Shown here: positions 62,712 through 64,000 of the stretch, one piece after another
Layout: each line of letters opens with the position of its first letter
Numbering within the stretch: the stretch's first letter is position 1
The notes under the pieces: generated by a model
Told to the model about the DNA's origin: nothing
The model's input: the letters and a program-made list of their open reading frames with translations, nothing else
Database searches by the model: none
Position numbers and translations under genes: made by a program
Assembly: GCF_001447995.1 (NCBI RefSeq)
Contig: NZ_LDPE01000001.1
Coordinates: 186,001-250,000, forward strand
DNA: 64,000 nt
From: Maribacter dokdonensis DSW-8
Lineage (GTDB): Bacteria > Bacteroidota > Bacteroidia > Flavobacteriales > Flavobacteriaceae
Direction: 5' to 3'

Positions 62712-62748
62712 CCGTACTTTGTAATTAATACTTCGGACTTTGTACGTA
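62712..62748. repeat. period-7 array overlapping a gene start
   Basis: CGTACTTTGTAATTAATACTTCGGACTTTGTACG, degenerate TACTTTG/TACTTCG units. The last one includes the TTG used to start the glycosyltransferase gene. The rest of the 62254-62739 gap (62331-62421 and 62610-62711) shows nothing I can name. Confidence 0.7.
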
Positions 62749-63987
62749 AAAAAACATCCCAAAACCCTTCTCGTAATCGCATTGGTATGGCCAGAACCTG
62801 CTTCTACTGCGGCCGGTGTTCGTATGATGCAACTGTTACAGGTTTTTAAAAACCAAGGGTACCGAATTACGATCGCTTCTGCGGCTTCAAAATCAGAATA
62901 TTCGGCGGATATGGTAGCGCTTGGAAATGAAACTGCGGAGATCAAGATGAACGATAGTTCTTTTGATGTTTTTGTAAAAGAGTTAAATCCTGATGTGGTG
63001 CTGTTTGATCGGTTTTTGACCGAAGAGCAATTTGGGTGGCGTGTTGCTGAAAACTGTCCGCAAGCACTTCGTGTGTTGGATACGGAAGATTTAAATTCCC
63101 TTCGTCATGTGCGCGAGCAGTGTTTTAAAAAAGAAATTCCATTTACTACTGAAGCTTGGTTAGCTGATGATAAGACCAAACGGGAAATTGCCAGTATATA
63201 TCGCTGTGATCTGTCCCTGATCATTTCCAGCTATGAAATGGAACTATTGACCGAAGTACTCAAAATAGATAAAAGTCTATTGTTGTTACTCCCTTTTATG
63301 GTCAATGAAATAGGAAACGATACCGCTTGGAAAATATTTGAACAGCGACAAGATTTTATTTTCATTGGCGGAGGCAAGCACGCCCCGAATATAGATGCCG
63401 TAAAATGTTTAAAATCCATTATATGGCCATTGGTGCACAAACAATTGCCCGAAGCAACTATGCATATTTATGGTGCTTATTTGCCACAGCAGCTATTAGA
63501 GATGCACAACCCAAAAGAGAAGTTTCTAGTACATGGTAGAGCGGATAATGTAGATGATGTAATGCAAAACGCCAAAGTATGTTTGGCTCCATTACGTTTT
63601 GGAGCGGGTATCAAAGGAAAATTACTCTCGGCCATGCAAAACGGCACACCCAGCGTAACCACCACTTTGGGCGCTGAAGGCATGCATGGTATTCTGGATT
63701 GGAACGGTTATATAGAAAACGACCACAGTGCTTTTGTAGAAGCTGCAGTTCGCTTATATACTAAAAAAGAAGCATGGCAAACCGCACAAGATCAAGCCAA
63801 AACTTTGGTCAATACCTTATACAATAAAACAAGTCTAGAAAGTATACTTTCAAACAGCATAGAACAGCTTCAAAAAAATATAACCACACACCGTAAACAG
63901 AATTTCATAGGTAGCTTACTACAACACCAAACCATGACCGCTACCAAGTTTATGAGTAAATGGATTGAGGAGAAGAATAAAGTGTAA
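62740..63987 (+). CDS. glycosyltransferase, GT-B fold (GT4-like)
   Basis: 415 residues. N-terminal TLLVIALVWPEPASTAAGVRMMQLLQVFKNQGY donor-independent Rossmann half, then the C-terminal nucleotide-sugar half with FIFIGGGKHAPNIDAV and the GLRFGAGIKGKLLSAMQNGTPSVTT-like loop (APLRFGAGIKGKLL about 285-298, the E-x7-E type position in MQNGTPS). Probably a cytoplasmic transferase for a surface glycan. The frame has no ATG; TTG 62740 fits the family start a few residues before the first strand, and it lies inside a period-7 repeat. Confidence 0.87.
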   Translation: MYVKKHPKTLLVIALVWPEPASTAAGVRMMQLLQVFKNQGYRITIASAASKSEYSADMVALGNETAEIKMNDSSFDVFVKELNPDVVLFDRFLTEEQFGWRVAENCPQALRVLDTEDLNSLRHVREQCFKKEIPFTTEAWLADDKTKREIASIYRCDLSLIISSYEMELLTEVLKIDKSLLLLLPFMVNEIGNDTAWKIFEQRQDFIFIGGGKHAPNIDAVKCLKSIIWPLVHKQLPEATMHIYGAYLPQQLLEMHNPKEKFLVHGRADNVDDVMQNAKVCLAPLRFGAGIKGKLLSAMQNGTPSVTTTLGAEGMHGILDWNGYIENDHSAFVEAAVRLYTKKEAWQTAQDQAKTLVNTLYNKTSLESILSNSIEQLQKNITTHRKQNFIGSLLQHQTMTATKFMSKWIEEKNKV

Positions 63988-64000
63988 TATTTAAATTTGA

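Overview
The window is a 64 kb piece of an AT-rich chromosome from a member of the Bacteroidota, most likely a marine Flavobacteriaceae (Maribacter/Zobellia-like). The support is gene content and signals: promoter-like TAnnTTTG boxes, no clear Shine-Dalgarno sequences, a short RpoD without region 1.1, a TonB-dependent receptor with an N-terminal carboxypeptidase-regulatory-like domain paired with a DUF4249 lipoprotein, DUF1853, DUF2461 and DUF6155 proteins, and heptad-repeat intergenic DNA. No rRNA, tRNA, CRISPR array, prophage or transposase gene was seen.

Layout. 1-1633: the end of a membrane VWA-type protein and an SPFH/prohibitin gene. 1713-11654: a complete histidine operon, hisG-D-C-B-H-A-F-IE, preceded by a previously unflagged His-rich leader peptide with a terminator and an antiterminator (an attenuator), and interrupted by four non-his genes (GNAT, four-helix bundle, DinB-like, Asp/Glu racemase). 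11658-18116: mixed genes ending in an ECF sigma/anti-sigma/adhesin-like operon, divergent from a TonB receptor and DUF4249 lipoprotein (18344-21596). 21686-26006: sugar metabolism (ThuA, TIM-barrel isomerase), VOC and AraC genes. 26143-28823: small unknown genes, all on the minus strand, separated by imperfect palindromes that look like integron-type cassette recombination sites. 28945-30238: DUF1853 gene and a patchwork of heptad repeats. 30239-35136: VWA/AAA+ chelatase-like pair and an OmpR two-component system. 35356-44022: housekeeping genes (TruA, CorA, CysM-CysE, thioesterase, M19 dipeptidase).

44166-53760 is a tightly packed six-gene plus-strand operon: cytoplasmic hybrid histidine kinase with Hpt, single-domain response regulator, membrane-anchored HEAT-repeat protein, PgaC/hyaluronan-synthase-like GT2, LtaS-like phosphoglycerol-transferase-type sulfatase with TPR, and a YaiO-type outer-membrane barrel. 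It meets head-on a secreted GDPD carrying an ILEI/FAM3-like domain (53750-55042). I read this as a candidate, signal-controlled exopolysaccharide assembly and phosphoglycerol decoration/editing system. Next to it are two tandem paralogous micro-ORFs (32 and 33 codons) with a good promoter and terminator. 55788-64000: rpoD, DUF6155, a hydroxyacid dehydrogenase, a DEAD/DEAH helicase, a membrane alpha/beta hydrolase, a repeat-rich gap with a palindromic MITE-like element, and a glycosyltransferase whose start lies inside a repeat.

Two themes run across the window: (i) degenerate tandem repeats of different sequence but all of period 7 fill many intergenic spaces, especially where genes have been inserted into the his operon; (ii) several genes have no ATG and appear to start at TTG/GTG, twice directly at the edge of such a repeat.
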